From NCBI GenBank assembly GCA_036510515.1, contig DATCDS010000106.1, positions 1 to 33,730 of the forward strand: 33,730 bases of DNA, in the 5' to 3' direction. This document shows positions 1 to 8,330 of this stretch, piece by piece. Position 1 is the stretch's first letter, and every line of letters starts with the position of its first letter. Source of the stretch: JALYSX01 sp036510515 (GTDB taxonomy: Bacteria > Vulcanimicrobiota > Vulcanimicrobiia > Vulcanimicrobiales > Vulcanimicrobiaceae). Position numbers and translations under genes: made by a program. The notes beneath the pieces are model-generated. The model worked only from the letters and a program-made list of their open reading frames with translations. It was not told the DNA's origin and searched no databases.

Positions 1-2
1 CC

Positions 3-662
3 GCGTTGGGCGCGGCCCCGGCGGCGGCCGCGACGGCGCCGGGCGGTACGCAACTGGTCGAACGCCGCGCCGACTTCGACCAAGCCGCCTTCGCGCGGTT
101 GGTCGGCGGGCCGGCGGCGATTCGTCAAGTCTGGGAGGCGGTCGCATTCAAGCCCGCGATGCTCAACAACATCAAGAACGCGCTCAACGGGTTGCAGTTC
201 GGTTTCGGCCTCTCGCCGGTGGCGATGGTACTAGCCGGTCACGGCCCTTCGGCCGCCTACGGATACTCCGATTACGTCTGGCAGAAATATCGCATTGCCG
301 ACTTCTTCAACATTCGCGACGCGAGCGGACGCGCCCCGACGTCGAACATCTACTACCCGGCAACGACGACCTGGAACACGGCCGACAGCCCCGATGATCC
401 ATCGGGACGTTATCAAGACGCGTCGCTTGTGGCGCTCCAGCGCCGCGGCGTCGTCGTGCTGACATGTCATACCGCGGTGGAAGAGCAATCCCGGGCCTTG
501 ATCAAAGGCGGGTTCGCTCCGGCCGGCGCGACGCCGCAAGACGTCTCGGCGGATATCTTGACGCACCTAATTCCGGGCGCGTCGGTCGTGCCGGCGATGG
601 TCGCAGCCGTTGCGGTGCTGCAAGCCAAATACCACTACACGTACGTCGCGCTGACATTCTGA
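3..662 (+). CDS. DsrE-like exported protein (5' truncated by window)
   Basis: The frame is open to the window edge, so the true start lies outside. The first visible residues are an Ala-rich stretch that looks like the tail of a signal peptide. The C-terminal third carries the DsrE/DsrF-type pattern: a hydrophobic strand ending in a Cys (VVVLTCHTA), an Ala/Gly-rich helix, then a VPAMVAAVAVLQ segment followed by a Tyr-rich last strand. DsrE-like proteins are small sulfur-relay or sulfur-binding proteins. The conserved Cys fits that, but the protein is longer than a minimal DsrE domain and could be a divergent exported relative. A cytochrome c gene of the thiosulfate dehydrogenase type follows 192 bases downstream on the same strand, which suggests, but does not prove, a role in sulfur redox in the cell envelope. 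Confidence 0.6.
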   Translation, partial: ALGAAPAAAATAPGGTQLVERRADFDQAAFARLVGGPAAIRQVWEAVAFKPAMLNNIKNALNGLQFGFGLSPVAMVLAGHGPSAAYGYSDYVWQKYRIADFFNIRDASGRAPTSNIYYPATTTWNTADSPDDPSGRYQDASLVALQRRGVVVLTCHTAVEEQSRALIKGGFAPAGATPQDVSADILTHLIPGASVVPAMVAAVAVLQAKYHYTYVALTF

Positions 663-774
663 CGCGCGAACGCTTCGATGGCGCCGGTTGCCCGACGGAG
701 ATCGCTCGTCGTGCCTACGTACAGTGTCAGCATTAGCACGGGGCAGACGGGAGACGCGCGAAGATCGACGCCAT

Positions 775-796
775 GTTCTAGCGCAACCGCTAGAAC
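775..796. repeat. Perfect 9-bp inverted repeat before the cytochrome gene
   Basis: GTTCTAGCG (775-783) and CGCTAGAAC (788-796) are exact reverse complements with a four-base loop. The repeat lies 58 bases upstream of the cytochrome c start in the 192-base gap after the DsrE-like gene. No T-run follows, so it looks more like a protein-binding operator or an RNA hairpin than an intrinsic terminator. The rest of the gap shows nothing else clear. Confidence 0.5.
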
Positions 797-854
797 GATG
801 GCACGCACCTCGAGAACACGGGGAACCGCCGTCTCTCCTTGCGAAGGTCGTCGC

Positions 855-1658
855 ATGAAGCGTCTTGGCTCGATCGTCTGCGCGGCAGCCATCGCCGCAT
901 GCGCGTTGTTGAGCGCGTGCACGGGGCACGCGCCGGTGCGGCCGATCGCGTGGGATCCGAACGCCCTGCCGGCGGGCCCGGTCGGCGCGCAGATCGCGTA
1001 CGGGCACGAGATTCTCGTCGACACCCAAAAGGCGATGCCGCACAACGTTACCGCTGGAATGTCGTGCTCGGCCTGCCACCTCGCGGGCGGCACGCAAGCG
1101 CGCGGTGGATCGCTGGTCGGCACCTACGCAGCATTTCCGCAATTCAACAAACGCTCCGGACGCGTGATCGCGCTGCAAGATCGCATCGCGGAGTGCTTCC
1201 TCTACAGCATGAACGGCACGCCGCCGGCCTACAGTAGCAAACAAATGATTGCGATCGTCGCCTACATCGCGTGGCTCTCGCGCGGAACGCCAATACTCTC
1301 GACCCCCAAACCCGGCGTCACGTTCGTGGTCGCGCTGCCAAGCTCGCCGCCGGACGCGACGCGCGGTGCGACGCTCTACGCGCAGCGTTGTTCGGCGTGC
1401 CATCAGAGCAACGGCGCGGGCATCGCGGGTGCGTTTCCCCCGCTGTGGGGTCCCACCGCGTTCAACGGCGGTGCGGGCATGGCGCATCTGGATCGCATGA
1501 CCGGCTTCGTCCTCTACAACATGCCGCAGAACGCGCCGGGCACGCTGTCGCTCGCCGATGCCTACGACATCTCAGGGTTCGTGCTCTCGCGCCCGCGGCC
1601 GCACTTCAATCCTAAGCGCGCGATCGGATTTCCCCCGCAGGCCGCAGCGACGTTTTAG
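855..1658 (+). CDS. Diheme cytochrome c lipoprotein, thiosulfate dehydrogenase (TsdA)-like
   Basis: The 267-residue product starts with a lipoprotein signal peptide (MKRLG, hydrophobic core, LLSAC lipobox with Cys22), so it should be anchored on the outside of a membrane. It has two heme c motifs, CSACH at residues 71-75 and CSACH at 179-183, each heading a cytochrome c domain. Between them is the segment RIAECF..SMNG, typical of TsdA/SoxX-like cytochromes, where a Cys can act as an unusual heme ligand. The second domain ends with an NMPQNAPG loop that can supply a Met ligand and a RPRP segment. TsdA couples thiosulfate and tetrathionate interconversion to electron transfer. The substrate here is inferred from family resemblance and from the DsrE-like neighbour. 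The frame is open to 678, but the ATG at 855 places the signal peptide correctly at the N-terminus. Confidence 0.82.
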   Translation: MKRLGSIVCAAAIAACALLSACTGHAPVRPIAWDPNALPAGPVGAQIAYGHEILVDTQKAMPHNVTAGMSCSACHLAGGTQARGGSLVGTYAAFPQFNKRSGRVIALQDRIAECFLYSMNGTPPAYSSKQMIAIVAYIAWLSRGTPILSTPKPGVTFVVALPSSPPDATRGATLYAQRCSACHQSNGAGIAGAFPPLWGPTAFNGGAGMAHLDRMTGFVLYNMPQNAPGTLSLADAYDISGFVLSRPRPHFNPKRAIGFPPQAAATF

Positions 1659-1746
1659 GTCGTAGCCCGCCCCGGCGGCGCGGGGTAAAATGGGGCCTCA
1701 TCAGAACACTCCGGCGGACCCCCGGAAGGATGGAGTAACGGTAAGA

Positions 1747-4700
1747 GTGGCGGACGCGATGGTCAGGGTGACCTTGCCCGAGATGGGCGAGTCGGTCACG
1801 CAAGGCTCCATCGTCGAATGGCGCAAGAAGGTCGGCGATTCGGTCGCCGAGGGCGACCCGCTGGTCGATGTGACCACCGACAAGGTGGACGTCGAGGTGC
1901 CGGCGACCGCTTCGGGCATTCTGACGCAGATCTTGGCCGCGGCCGGCGAGACCGTCTCGGTCGGCGCCGCGCTGGCCGAAATTCGGGTCATCGCCAACGG
2001 CGCCGCGCCCTCGGGTGCGCGGGCCGCCGTCTCGGCACCGGCACCGGGACCGGCACCGCCCGCTTCCGCCGCACCGCCCGCTCCATCGGGCGCGCTCGGC
2101 GGCTCCGCGACGCCGCAAGCGCAGCGATACGCGCGCAAGAACGATCTCGATCTGGCCAAGGTGCGCGGCAGCGGTCCCGACGGTTTGATCCTGCGTGCCG
2201 ACGCGATCGCGCAAGCGCCCCAGGCCGCACGAACGACTGCCGCAACGGCCTCGAGCCCGCCGCCGCCCGCCGGGGCGAAGGTCGTGCCGCTGCGCGGGCC
2301 GGCTGCGGCGCTGGTAGCCTACATGGAGCAACCGCTCTCGATTCCAACGGCGACGTCGTTCCGCACGCTGACGGTCGACGTGCTCGACGCGCGACGCAAG
2401 GAACTCAACGGCGCGCTTAAAGCCGCCGGCCGCACCGAGAAAATTTCGTTCACGCACCTGATCGCGTTTGCGCTGGCTCGCGCCGCGCGCGAACTGCCGT
2501 TTATCACCAACTCGTTCGCGCGCGCGGACGGCCAACCGGTGCGCGTCGAGGCGGGCGTGCATCTGGGGATTGCCGTCGATACCGAAAGAAAAGATGGATC
2601 GCGCTTCTTGATGGTGCCGGTGATCCGCAACGCCGATGCGCTGGATTTTGCGCAGTTTCGCACGGTCTACGAAGAACTGATCGCCAAGGCGCGCGACAAC
2701 AAGCTGACGGCCGACGATCTTCAAGGCGCGTCGTTCACGCTGACCAACCCCGGCGGCATCGGAACCGTCGCATCGGTTCCGCGCCTGACGGCCGGACAAG
2801 GCGCGATTATCGCGGTCGGTGCGCTGGGCTATCCGCCCGGGTTCGCATCGGCCAACGAACAGACGCTGCGCTCGCTGGGCGTTTCCAAAATCATGCAGAT
2901 GACCAACACCTACGATCATCGCGTGATCCAGGGCGCGCAGTCCGGCGAATACCTGCGCCGCGTCGACGACCTGCTGCACGGCAAAGACGGTTTCTTCGAA
3001 ACGGTCTTCGCGACGTTTGGATTAGACGCCGCGCCGACGCCGCAGATTTCCACCACGCCGTCGACCGCGCACGCGCCGTCGGACGAAATGCTGCGCGCGG
3101 TGGCCGCGGGCATGGCGATCGTCGCGGCCTATCGCACGCACGGCCATCTGGCCGCAAACCTCGATCCGCTGGGCTCCGTGCCGCCAGGCGATCCGTCGCT
3201 GGAGCCCGCAAGTTGGGGGTTGACGCCCGCACTGCAGAGCGCGATTCCGGCTTCGGTCCTTCGCGTGAAGGTTCCGGGCACGACGCTGGCCGAGGTGCTG
3301 CCGCGCCTCAAAGAGACCTACGCTTCGACGATCGCTTACGAAGTCGAACACATCTCCAGTACGCAGCAACGCGAGTGGCTGCGCGATCACATCGAGTCGG
3401 GCCGTCACAAGGTCGCGCTCTCGCGCGAGCGGCAGATCGAGTTTCTTGCGCGCTTGACGCGCGTCGAAACGCTCGAGCGCTTCCTGCGAAAAACGTTCCT
3501 GGGACAAAAAACATTTTCGGGGGAAGGCCTCGACGTGATGGTGCCGATGCTCGAGGAGATGCTCGAGATGTTGGCCGGACAAGGCGTTCCCAATGCGGTG
3601 ATCGGGATGGCGCACCGCGGGCGGCTCAACGTCATCGCGCACGTCGTCAACGCGCCCTACGAAGAGATCCTCGAAGAGTTCGAAGCCGCTCACCGACGCG
3701 GCGAATCCGGCGGCGACGATGTGACCGGCGACGTGAAGTACCATCACGGTGCCACCGGCGTGTACGCGTTCGCCGGCGACAAGACGATCTCGGTGACGCT
3801 GGCGCACAACCCCAGCCACCTCGAAGCCGTCGATCCGGTGGTCGAAGGCCGGGCGCGCGCGCTGCAGACCGATCACTCGACGGCCATTCCCGGCCAGAAC
3901 GTCGATAAGGCCGCACCGATCCTCATTCACGGCGATGCCGCCTTTACCGGTCAAGGTATCATCTCCGAAGTCTTCAACCTGCAGTCCCTGCCCGGTTACG
4001 CGACCGGCGGCACGCTGCACGTGATCGCCAACAACCAAATCGGCTTCACGACCGACGTGCGCGATAGTCGCTCGACGCGCTACGCATCGGATATCGCCAA
4101 GGGCTTCGACGTGCCGATCGTTCACGTGAATGCCGATGACATCGACGCGTGCATCGCTGCGGTTCATCTAGCGATGGATTTTCGGCGCACCTTCGGCCGC
4201 GACGCGATCATCGACGTGATCGGCTATCGCCGCTTCGGTCACAACGAGCAGGACGAGCCGGCCTACACGCAGCCGTCGATGTACGAAAAGATCAAATCGC
4301 ATCCGACCGCGCGCGAACTCTTCGCCAACAAATTGATCGCGCAGGGTCTGGTGACCGCCGATCAAGCCAACGAGATGGTCGCGCACGCGACGGAGCGTCT
4401 GCAGGAAGCCTACAAAACGGTCAAAGACGCCGCACCGGCGGGAAAGGTCGTTAAGCTCGCGCAGGCCGCGCAACTGCCTGGCCGTACCTTGCCGCCCGTC
4501 AACAAAACGCAACTGCTGCAATGGTCCGAACAGGTCGTCGCGGCGCCCGAGAACTTTGCGATCGCCAAGAAGCTGCAGACGCAGTTCGAGCGCCGGCGCG
4601 CGACGATTGCCGACAAGGGCCTGGTGGATTGGGGCATGGCCGAAGCATTAGCCTTCGCATCGCTGATCGAAGCCGGCGTGCCGGTGCGTCTGACCGGACA

Positions 4701-5655
4701 GGATACCCAGCGCGGAACCTTCAGCCACCGTCACGCGACTCTGCACGATCCCACGACCAACGAGTTGTGGACGCCGCTGCAGCATCTGCCCGGTGCCAAG
4801 GCGTCGTTCGAAATTCGCAACAGCCCGTTGTCGGAATATGCATGCGTCGGCTTCGAGTACGGCTACGCCGCCGCGATTCCCAGCGCGCTGGTGCTCTGGG
4901 AAGCGCAGTTCGGCGACTTCGTCAACGGCGCGCAGATCGTGATCGATCAGTTTATCGCGGCCGGCCAAGCCAAGTGGGGCGAGACCTCGCGCTTGACGCT
5001 GCTGCTGCCCCACGGCTACGAAGGTCAAGGTCCCGAACATTCTAGCGCGCGTCTCGAACGCTTTCTGCAGTTGACCGCCGAGGGTAATCTGCGCGTCGCG
5101 TATCCGTCGCACGCGGGCAACTACTACCATCTCCTGCGCATGCAGGCGAGTACGCCCAATCCCGTTCCGTTGATCGTGATGACGCCCAAGTCGCTGCTGC
5201 GTTTGGAAACGGCCTCGGGCAGTTTGGACGACATGGCCGGCGGCGCGTTCGCGCCCGTCATCGACGATCCGCGCGTCGCGGACAAGAACGCGATCGAGCG
5301 CGTGATCCTGTGCACGGGAAAGATCTACTACGATCTGGCCGGGGCCGAACAGCGCGGCGCCCTCAAGAAAACCGCGATCGTGCGCATCGAACTGCTCTCC
5401 CCGTTGCCGTTCGTCGAAATCAACGACGTCATCTCGACCTATCCCAACGTCAAGAAGCTGGTTTGGGTCCAAGAAGAGCCCAAGAACATGGGCGCGCGCG
5501 CCTACGTGCGCCGTCGCTTGATCGAAAACCGCGGCGACAGCAAAATCGAAATCGAATACATCGGGCGCCCCTACCGCGGCAGCCCGTCCGAAGGCTATCC
5601 CGGTGCCCACGCGGTCGAACAAGAGCGCATCATCGGCACGGCGTTGACCGAGTAA
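1747..5655 (+). CDS. kgd: 2-oxoglutarate dehydrogenase/decarboxylase, E2-E1 fusion with lipoyl domain
   Basis: About 1,300 residues combine parts normally found in separate proteins. Numbered from the GTG at 1747: an N-terminal lipoyl domain with lipoylation motif DKVDVEVPA (Lys about 46); a Pro/Ala linker; a peripheral subunit-binding motif (about 119-156); an E2 acyltransferase domain (about 190-425) with the active-site sequence DHRVIQGA near 390; then a full thiamine-diphosphate E1 (about 440 to the end) with MAHRGRLNV, the GDAAFTGQG...NNQIGFTT cofactor-binding stretch and YRRFGHNEQDEP. It should convert 2-oxoglutarate to succinyl-CoA in the TCA cycle with an E3 encoded elsewhere. The order matches mycobacterial Kgd and corynebacterial OdhA, but those lack the lipoyl domain. 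Start choice: ATG 1690 abuts a GC-rich hairpin and has no Shine-Dalgarno; GTG 1747 has GGAG 11 bases upstream; ATG 1759 also leaves the domain intact. The next gene follows after one base. Confidence 0.92.
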   Translation: MADAMVRVTLPEMGESVTQGSIVEWRKKVGDSVAEGDPLVDVTTDKVDVEVPATASGILTQILAAAGETVSVGAALAEIRVIANGAAPSGARAAVSAPAPGPAPPASAAPPAPSGALGGSATPQAQRYARKNDLDLAKVRGSGPDGLILRADAIAQAPQAARTTAATASSPPPPAGAKVVPLRGPAAALVAYMEQPLSIPTATSFRTLTVDVLDARRKELNGALKAAGRTEKISFTHLIAFALARAARELPFITNSFARADGQPVRVEAGVHLGIAVDTERKDGSRFLMVPVIRNADALDFAQFRTVYEELIAKARDNKLTADDLQGASFTLTNPGGIGTVASVPRLTAGQGAIIAVGALGYPPGFASANEQTLRSLGVSKIMQMTNTYDHRVIQGAQSGEYLRRVDDLLHGKDGFFETVFATFGLDAAPTPQISTTPSTAHAPSDEMLRAVAAGMAIVAAYRTHGHLAANLDPLGSVPPGDPSLEPASWGLTPALQSAIPASVLRVKVPGTTLAEVLPRLKETYASTIAYEVEHISSTQQREWLRDHIESGRHKVALSRERQIEFLARLTRVETLERFLRKTFLGQKTFSGEGLDVMVPMLEEMLEMLAGQGVPNAVIGMAHRGRLNVIAHVVNAPYEEILEEFEAAHRRGESGGDDVTGDVKYHHGATGVYAFAGDKTISVTLAHNPSHLEAVDPVVEGRARALQTDHSTAIPGQNVDKAAPILIHGDAAFTGQGIISEVFNLQSLPGYATGGTLHVIANNQIGFTTDVRDSRSTRYASDIAKGFDVPIVHVNADDIDACIAAVHLAMDFRRTFGRDAIIDVIGYRRFGHNEQDEPAYTQPSMYEKIKSHPTARELFANKLIAQGLVTADQANEMVAHATERLQEAYKTVKDAAPAGKVVKLAQAAQLPGRTLPPVNKTQLLQWSEQVVAAPENFAIAKKLQTQFERRRATIADKGLVDWGMAEALAFASLIEAGVPVRLTGQDTQRGTFSHRHATLHDPTTNELWTPLQHLPGAKASFEIRNSPLSEYACVGFEYGYAAAIPSALVLWEAQFGDFVNGAQIVIDQFIAAGQAKWGETSRLTLLLPHGYEGQGPEHSSARLERFLQLTAEGNLRVAYPSHAGNYYHLLRMQASTPNPVPLIVMTPKSLLRLETASGSLDDMAGGAFAPVIDDPRVADKNAIERVILCTGKIYYDLAGAEQRGALKKTAIVRIELLSPLPFVEINDVISTYPNVKKLVWVQEEPKNMGARAYVRRRLIENRGDSKIEIEYIGRPYRGSPSEGYPGAHAVEQERIIGTALTE

Positions 5656-5656
5656 C

Positions 5657-6034
5657 GTGGCCGGCGAGAAGGCCGAGCGCGGCGAGGCGCTGCTGCGTCA
5701 CGTCGATGGCGACAAGGTTGCCGACAATTTGCTGGCCGCCTACGAAGACATCGCGCCGGATTTCACCAAATATCTCGTGGAGTTCGCGTTTGGCGAGATC
5801 TACGCGCGCGACGGCGACCTGCGCCAGCGCGAACTGGTCGCGATCGCGTCGCTAGCGACGATGGGCGGCTGCGACGCCCAGCTGGAAACGCACCTGCACG
5901 GCGCCTTCAACGTCGGCCTCACGCAAGCCGAGATCGTCGAAGCCGTCATGACGTTAATTCCCTACGTCGGCTTCCCCAAAGCCCTCAACGCCCTCGCGAC
6001 GCTCAAACGCGTCGTCGAAAAACGCGGGGTGTAG
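5657..6034 (+). CDS. Carboxymuconolactone decarboxylase-family protein
   Basis: The 125-residue protein starts at a GTG one base after the stop of the E2-E1 fusion gene, so the two are almost certainly co-translated. It matches the CMD/AhpD-like fold: RQRELVAIASLATMGGCDAQLETHLHGAFNVG with the conserved E..H pair, then EIVEAVMTLIPYVGFPKALNAL. It has one Cys instead of the CxxC of peroxidase-type AhpD, so it is closer to the gamma-carboxymuconolactone decarboxylase or YurZ-like branch than to an alkylhydroperoxidase. The substrate cannot be read from the sequence. Linkage to the 2-oxoglutarate dehydrogenase gene hints at a role around that complex, which is inference only. Confidence 0.8.
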   Translation: MAGEKAERGEALLRHVDGDKVADNLLAAYEDIAPDFTKYLVEFAFGEIYARDGDLRQRELVAIASLATMGGCDAQLETHLHGAFNVGLTQAEIVEAVMTLIPYVGFPKALNALATLKRVVEKRGV

Positions 6035-6077
6035 CACCCGACCAGGGGCCCAACGACGTTCGGCAAATGGTTCGAGC

Positions 6078-8222
6078 ATGAAGAAGTCGCTTGCCGCCTT
6101 TGCGTTGACTGCCTTTATTCTGGCACCGGGTTTTGCCATCGTTCGTGCCGCCGGCGCGTTCGCATATCCGCCCGCTCCGCGCGGAACGGTGACCGATAAT
6201 TATTTTGGCACCGTCGTGCCCGATCCGTATCGCTGGCTGGAGAACATCGATGCGCCGCAGACCCTGGCGTGGGAGCGCGCCGAGCAGCGTTTAACGCGCT
6301 CGTATTTGGACGCGATCCCCGCGCGGAACGTTATCGCGCATCACCTCCGCACGGTCGCGAACTACGCAAAGTACTCGGCGCCGTCGCACGTCAAGAATCG
6401 CTACTTCTACACCTACAACAGCGGGTTGCAGAACCAGAGCGTGCTCTATGCGCGCGTCGGCCCGCGGGGCAAACCCTACGTGCTGATCGATCCCAACAAG
6501 TTTTCCAAGGACGGCACCGTCGCGCTTTCCGACACCTCGGTGAGCTGGAACGCGGCCTACATGGCCTACGCGACGCAGACCGCCGGTTCTGACTGGCAGC
6601 ACTGGCGCGTTCGCAATCTGGCGACCAACCGGGACCTGAGCGACGATTTGGTCTGGAGCAAATTTTCGTCGATCGCCTGGTTTGCCGATAACAAGCGCTT
6701 CCTGTACGAGCGCTATCCCAAGCCCGCCAGCGGCGCGACGTTCAAGGGCGCGCTCTACAACCAAAAGGTCTACCTGCACCGTTTGGGAACGCCGGAGTCC
6801 GCCGACACCCTGTATTACGCGCGTCCGGATCATAAGGACTGGTTCTTAGGGCCGCAAACGACGATGGACGGGCGCTACGTCGTCATGTCGATCTCCGGTG
6901 GGGATTCGGTTAACAATCGTTTGGGCTATATCGACGTGCGCGATCCCAAGCACGCGATGCACGAGTTATTCTGGAAGAACGACGCGAACTATTCGTACGT
7001 CGACAACGTCGGCTCGACGTTCTACATCCAAACCACCTTGCACGCGCCCAACGGCCGCGTCATCGCGGTCAACCTCAACGATCCGGCGCATCCGCGCACG
7101 ATCGTCGCCCAAGACCGGTTCGACTTGCAGAGCGTCGGCACCGCCGGTCACCGGATGTTCCTCAACTACTTGGTCGACGCCCATTCGGCCGTACGTGTGG
7201 TCGATTACACCGGCCACGTGATTCGCACCGTTGCCTTCCCGCCGGGCCTGGGCGATGCGGCCGGCTTTAACGGCTGGCCCGACGACACGACGGTCTACTA
7301 CTCGTATTCTGGCTGGACGACGCCGCCGACGATCTTTAGTTACGACATCGCCTCGGGGCGCAGCACGCTCTACCTGCGCCCGAAGATCGCCTTCGATGCG
7401 TCGAATTACACGACCAAGGAAATCTTCTACAAGAGCAAGGACGGCACGCGCGTGCCGATGATGATCTCCTACCACAAAGGGATCAAGCTGGACGGCTCGC
7501 ATCCGACGATCCTCTACGCCTACGGCGGCTTCGACATCGCGATGACGCCCTATTTCTCGACGTTTCTGAGCACTTGGATGCAGATGGGCGGCATCTACGC
7601 CGTCGCCAACATCCGCGGCGGTTCGGAGTACGGCGAAGCCTGGCATCACGCCGGCATGCGCGCCAACAAACAAAACGTCTTCGACGATTTCGCCGCCGCG
7701 GCGCGCTATCTGATCGCGCAGGGATACACGTCGACGCCAAAACTCGCGATCAAAGGCGAATCCAACGGCGGACTGCTGATGGGCGCGTCCGTAACGCAGC
7801 ACCCGGATCTCTTCGGCGCGGTGCTTGCGGGCGTCGGCGTGATGGACATGCTGCGCTACGACAAGTTCACGGTCGGCAACGCGTGGATCCCCGAATACGG
7901 CTGTTCGACGTGCAGCGCCGCGCAGTTCAAAACGCTCTTCGCGTATTCGCCATATGCGAACGTCAAGGACGGTACGGTCTATCCGCCGACGTTAATCCTC
8001 ACGGCCGATCACGACGATCGCGTCTTTCCGGCCCATTCGCTCAAGTTCGCCGCAGCGATGCAGCACGCGCAAGCCGGCCCCGCGCCGATTCTGCTTCGCG
8101 TCGAATCCAAAGCCGGTCACGGCCACGGCATGTCGATCGATCAAAACATCGACGAATACTCCGACATGTACGCCTTCCTCGTCAAAAATCTCCACATGAC
8201 CCTACCGAGTTCGTTCAAGTAG
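6078..8222 (+). CDS. Secreted prolyl oligopeptidase (S9A family)
   Basis: The 714-residue serine peptidase has an N-terminal signal peptide of about 24 residues (MKKSLAAFALTAFILAPGFA). The mature part opens with YPPAPRGTVTDNYFGTVVPDPYRWLE, the standard start of S9A enzymes. A seven-bladed propeller region follows (about 60-440), then the alpha/beta-hydrolase domain. The catalytic triad is visible: Ser about 562 in GESNGGLL, Asp about 646 in TADHDDRVFP and His about 681 in AGHGHG. The length matches the family (about 700). It should cut short proline-containing peptides after Pro outside the cytoplasm. The gene stands alone; a long inverted repeat begins right after its stop codon. No strong Shine-Dalgarno is seen before the ATG, but the signal peptide supports this start. 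Confidence 0.93.
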   Translation: MKKSLAAFALTAFILAPGFAIVRAAGAFAYPPAPRGTVTDNYFGTVVPDPYRWLENIDAPQTLAWERAEQRLTRSYLDAIPARNVIAHHLRTVANYAKYSAPSHVKNRYFYTYNSGLQNQSVLYARVGPRGKPYVLIDPNKFSKDGTVALSDTSVSWNAAYMAYATQTAGSDWQHWRVRNLATNRDLSDDLVWSKFSSIAWFADNKRFLYERYPKPASGATFKGALYNQKVYLHRLGTPESADTLYYARPDHKDWFLGPQTTMDGRYVVMSISGGDSVNNRLGYIDVRDPKHAMHELFWKNDANYSYVDNVGSTFYIQTTLHAPNGRVIAVNLNDPAHPRTIVAQDRFDLQSVGTAGHRMFLNYLVDAHSAVRVVDYTGHVIRTVAFPPGLGDAAGFNGWPDDTTVYYSYSGWTTPPTIFSYDIASGRSTLYLRPKIAFDASNYTTKEIFYKSKDGTRVPMMISYHKGIKLDGSHPTILYAYGGFDIAMTPYFSTFLSTWMQMGGIYAVANIRGGSEYGEAWHHAGMRANKQNVFDDFAAAARYLIAQGYTSTPKLAIKGESNGGLLMGASVTQHPDLFGAVLAGVGVMDMLRYDKFTVGNAWIPEYGCSTCSAAQFKTLFAYSPYANVKDGTVYPPTLILTADHDDRVFPAHSLKFAAAMQHAQAGPAPILLRVESKAGHGHGMSIDQNIDEYSDMYAFLVKNLHMTLPSSFK

Positions 8223-8330
8223 TGTCACGACAAGCGTAGGCGCGAAGGCGCCGGAGTCGAGCCACGCGCTACGAAACATTGCGTCGCGCGGCTCGACTCC
8301 GCGCCCTTCGGCGCTACGCTCGCCGTGACA
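8223..8330. repeat. Long imperfect inverted repeat, REP-like
   Basis: Two 41-base arms (8223-8263 and 8290-8330) match as reverse complements at 33 of 41 positions, with a 26-base centre. Both outer ends read TGTCACG. The element begins at the stop codon of the prolyl oligopeptidase gene and runs into the last codons of the convergent YcxB-like gene, whose stop (8314-8316) lies inside the right arm. It can form a strong stem and may act as a two-way terminator. The outer sequence GCTCGCCGTGACAC (8318-8331) recurs exactly at 15499-15512 in another palindromic gap, so it looks like a dispersed repetitive extragenic element. Confidence 0.7.

Noticed and set aside
635..838. Short minus-strand frame in the gap before the cytochrome gene with a plausible-looking hydrophobic segment
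   Set aside because: No good start and ribosome site in frame, and no family match; it overlaps the end of the DsrE-like gene and the perfect hairpin.
678..854. Upstream extension of the cytochrome gene to 678
   Set aside because: It would bury the lipoprotein signal peptide inside the protein.
567..1487. Long minus-strand open frame opposite the DsrE-like and cytochrome genes
   Set aside because: Arg-rich shadow of GC-rich coding sequence, with no recognisable domain; the plus-strand genes carry clear heme and DsrE motifs.
1670..1685. CCCCG-GCGGCG-CGGGG hairpin before the E2-E1 fusion gene
   Set aside because: Only five base pairs and no T-run; used only as an argument against the ATG at 1690.
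1612..2979. Minus-strand frame opposite the lipoyl/E2 region
   Set aside because: Shadow frame; the plus strand has unmistakable lipoyl and E2 motifs.
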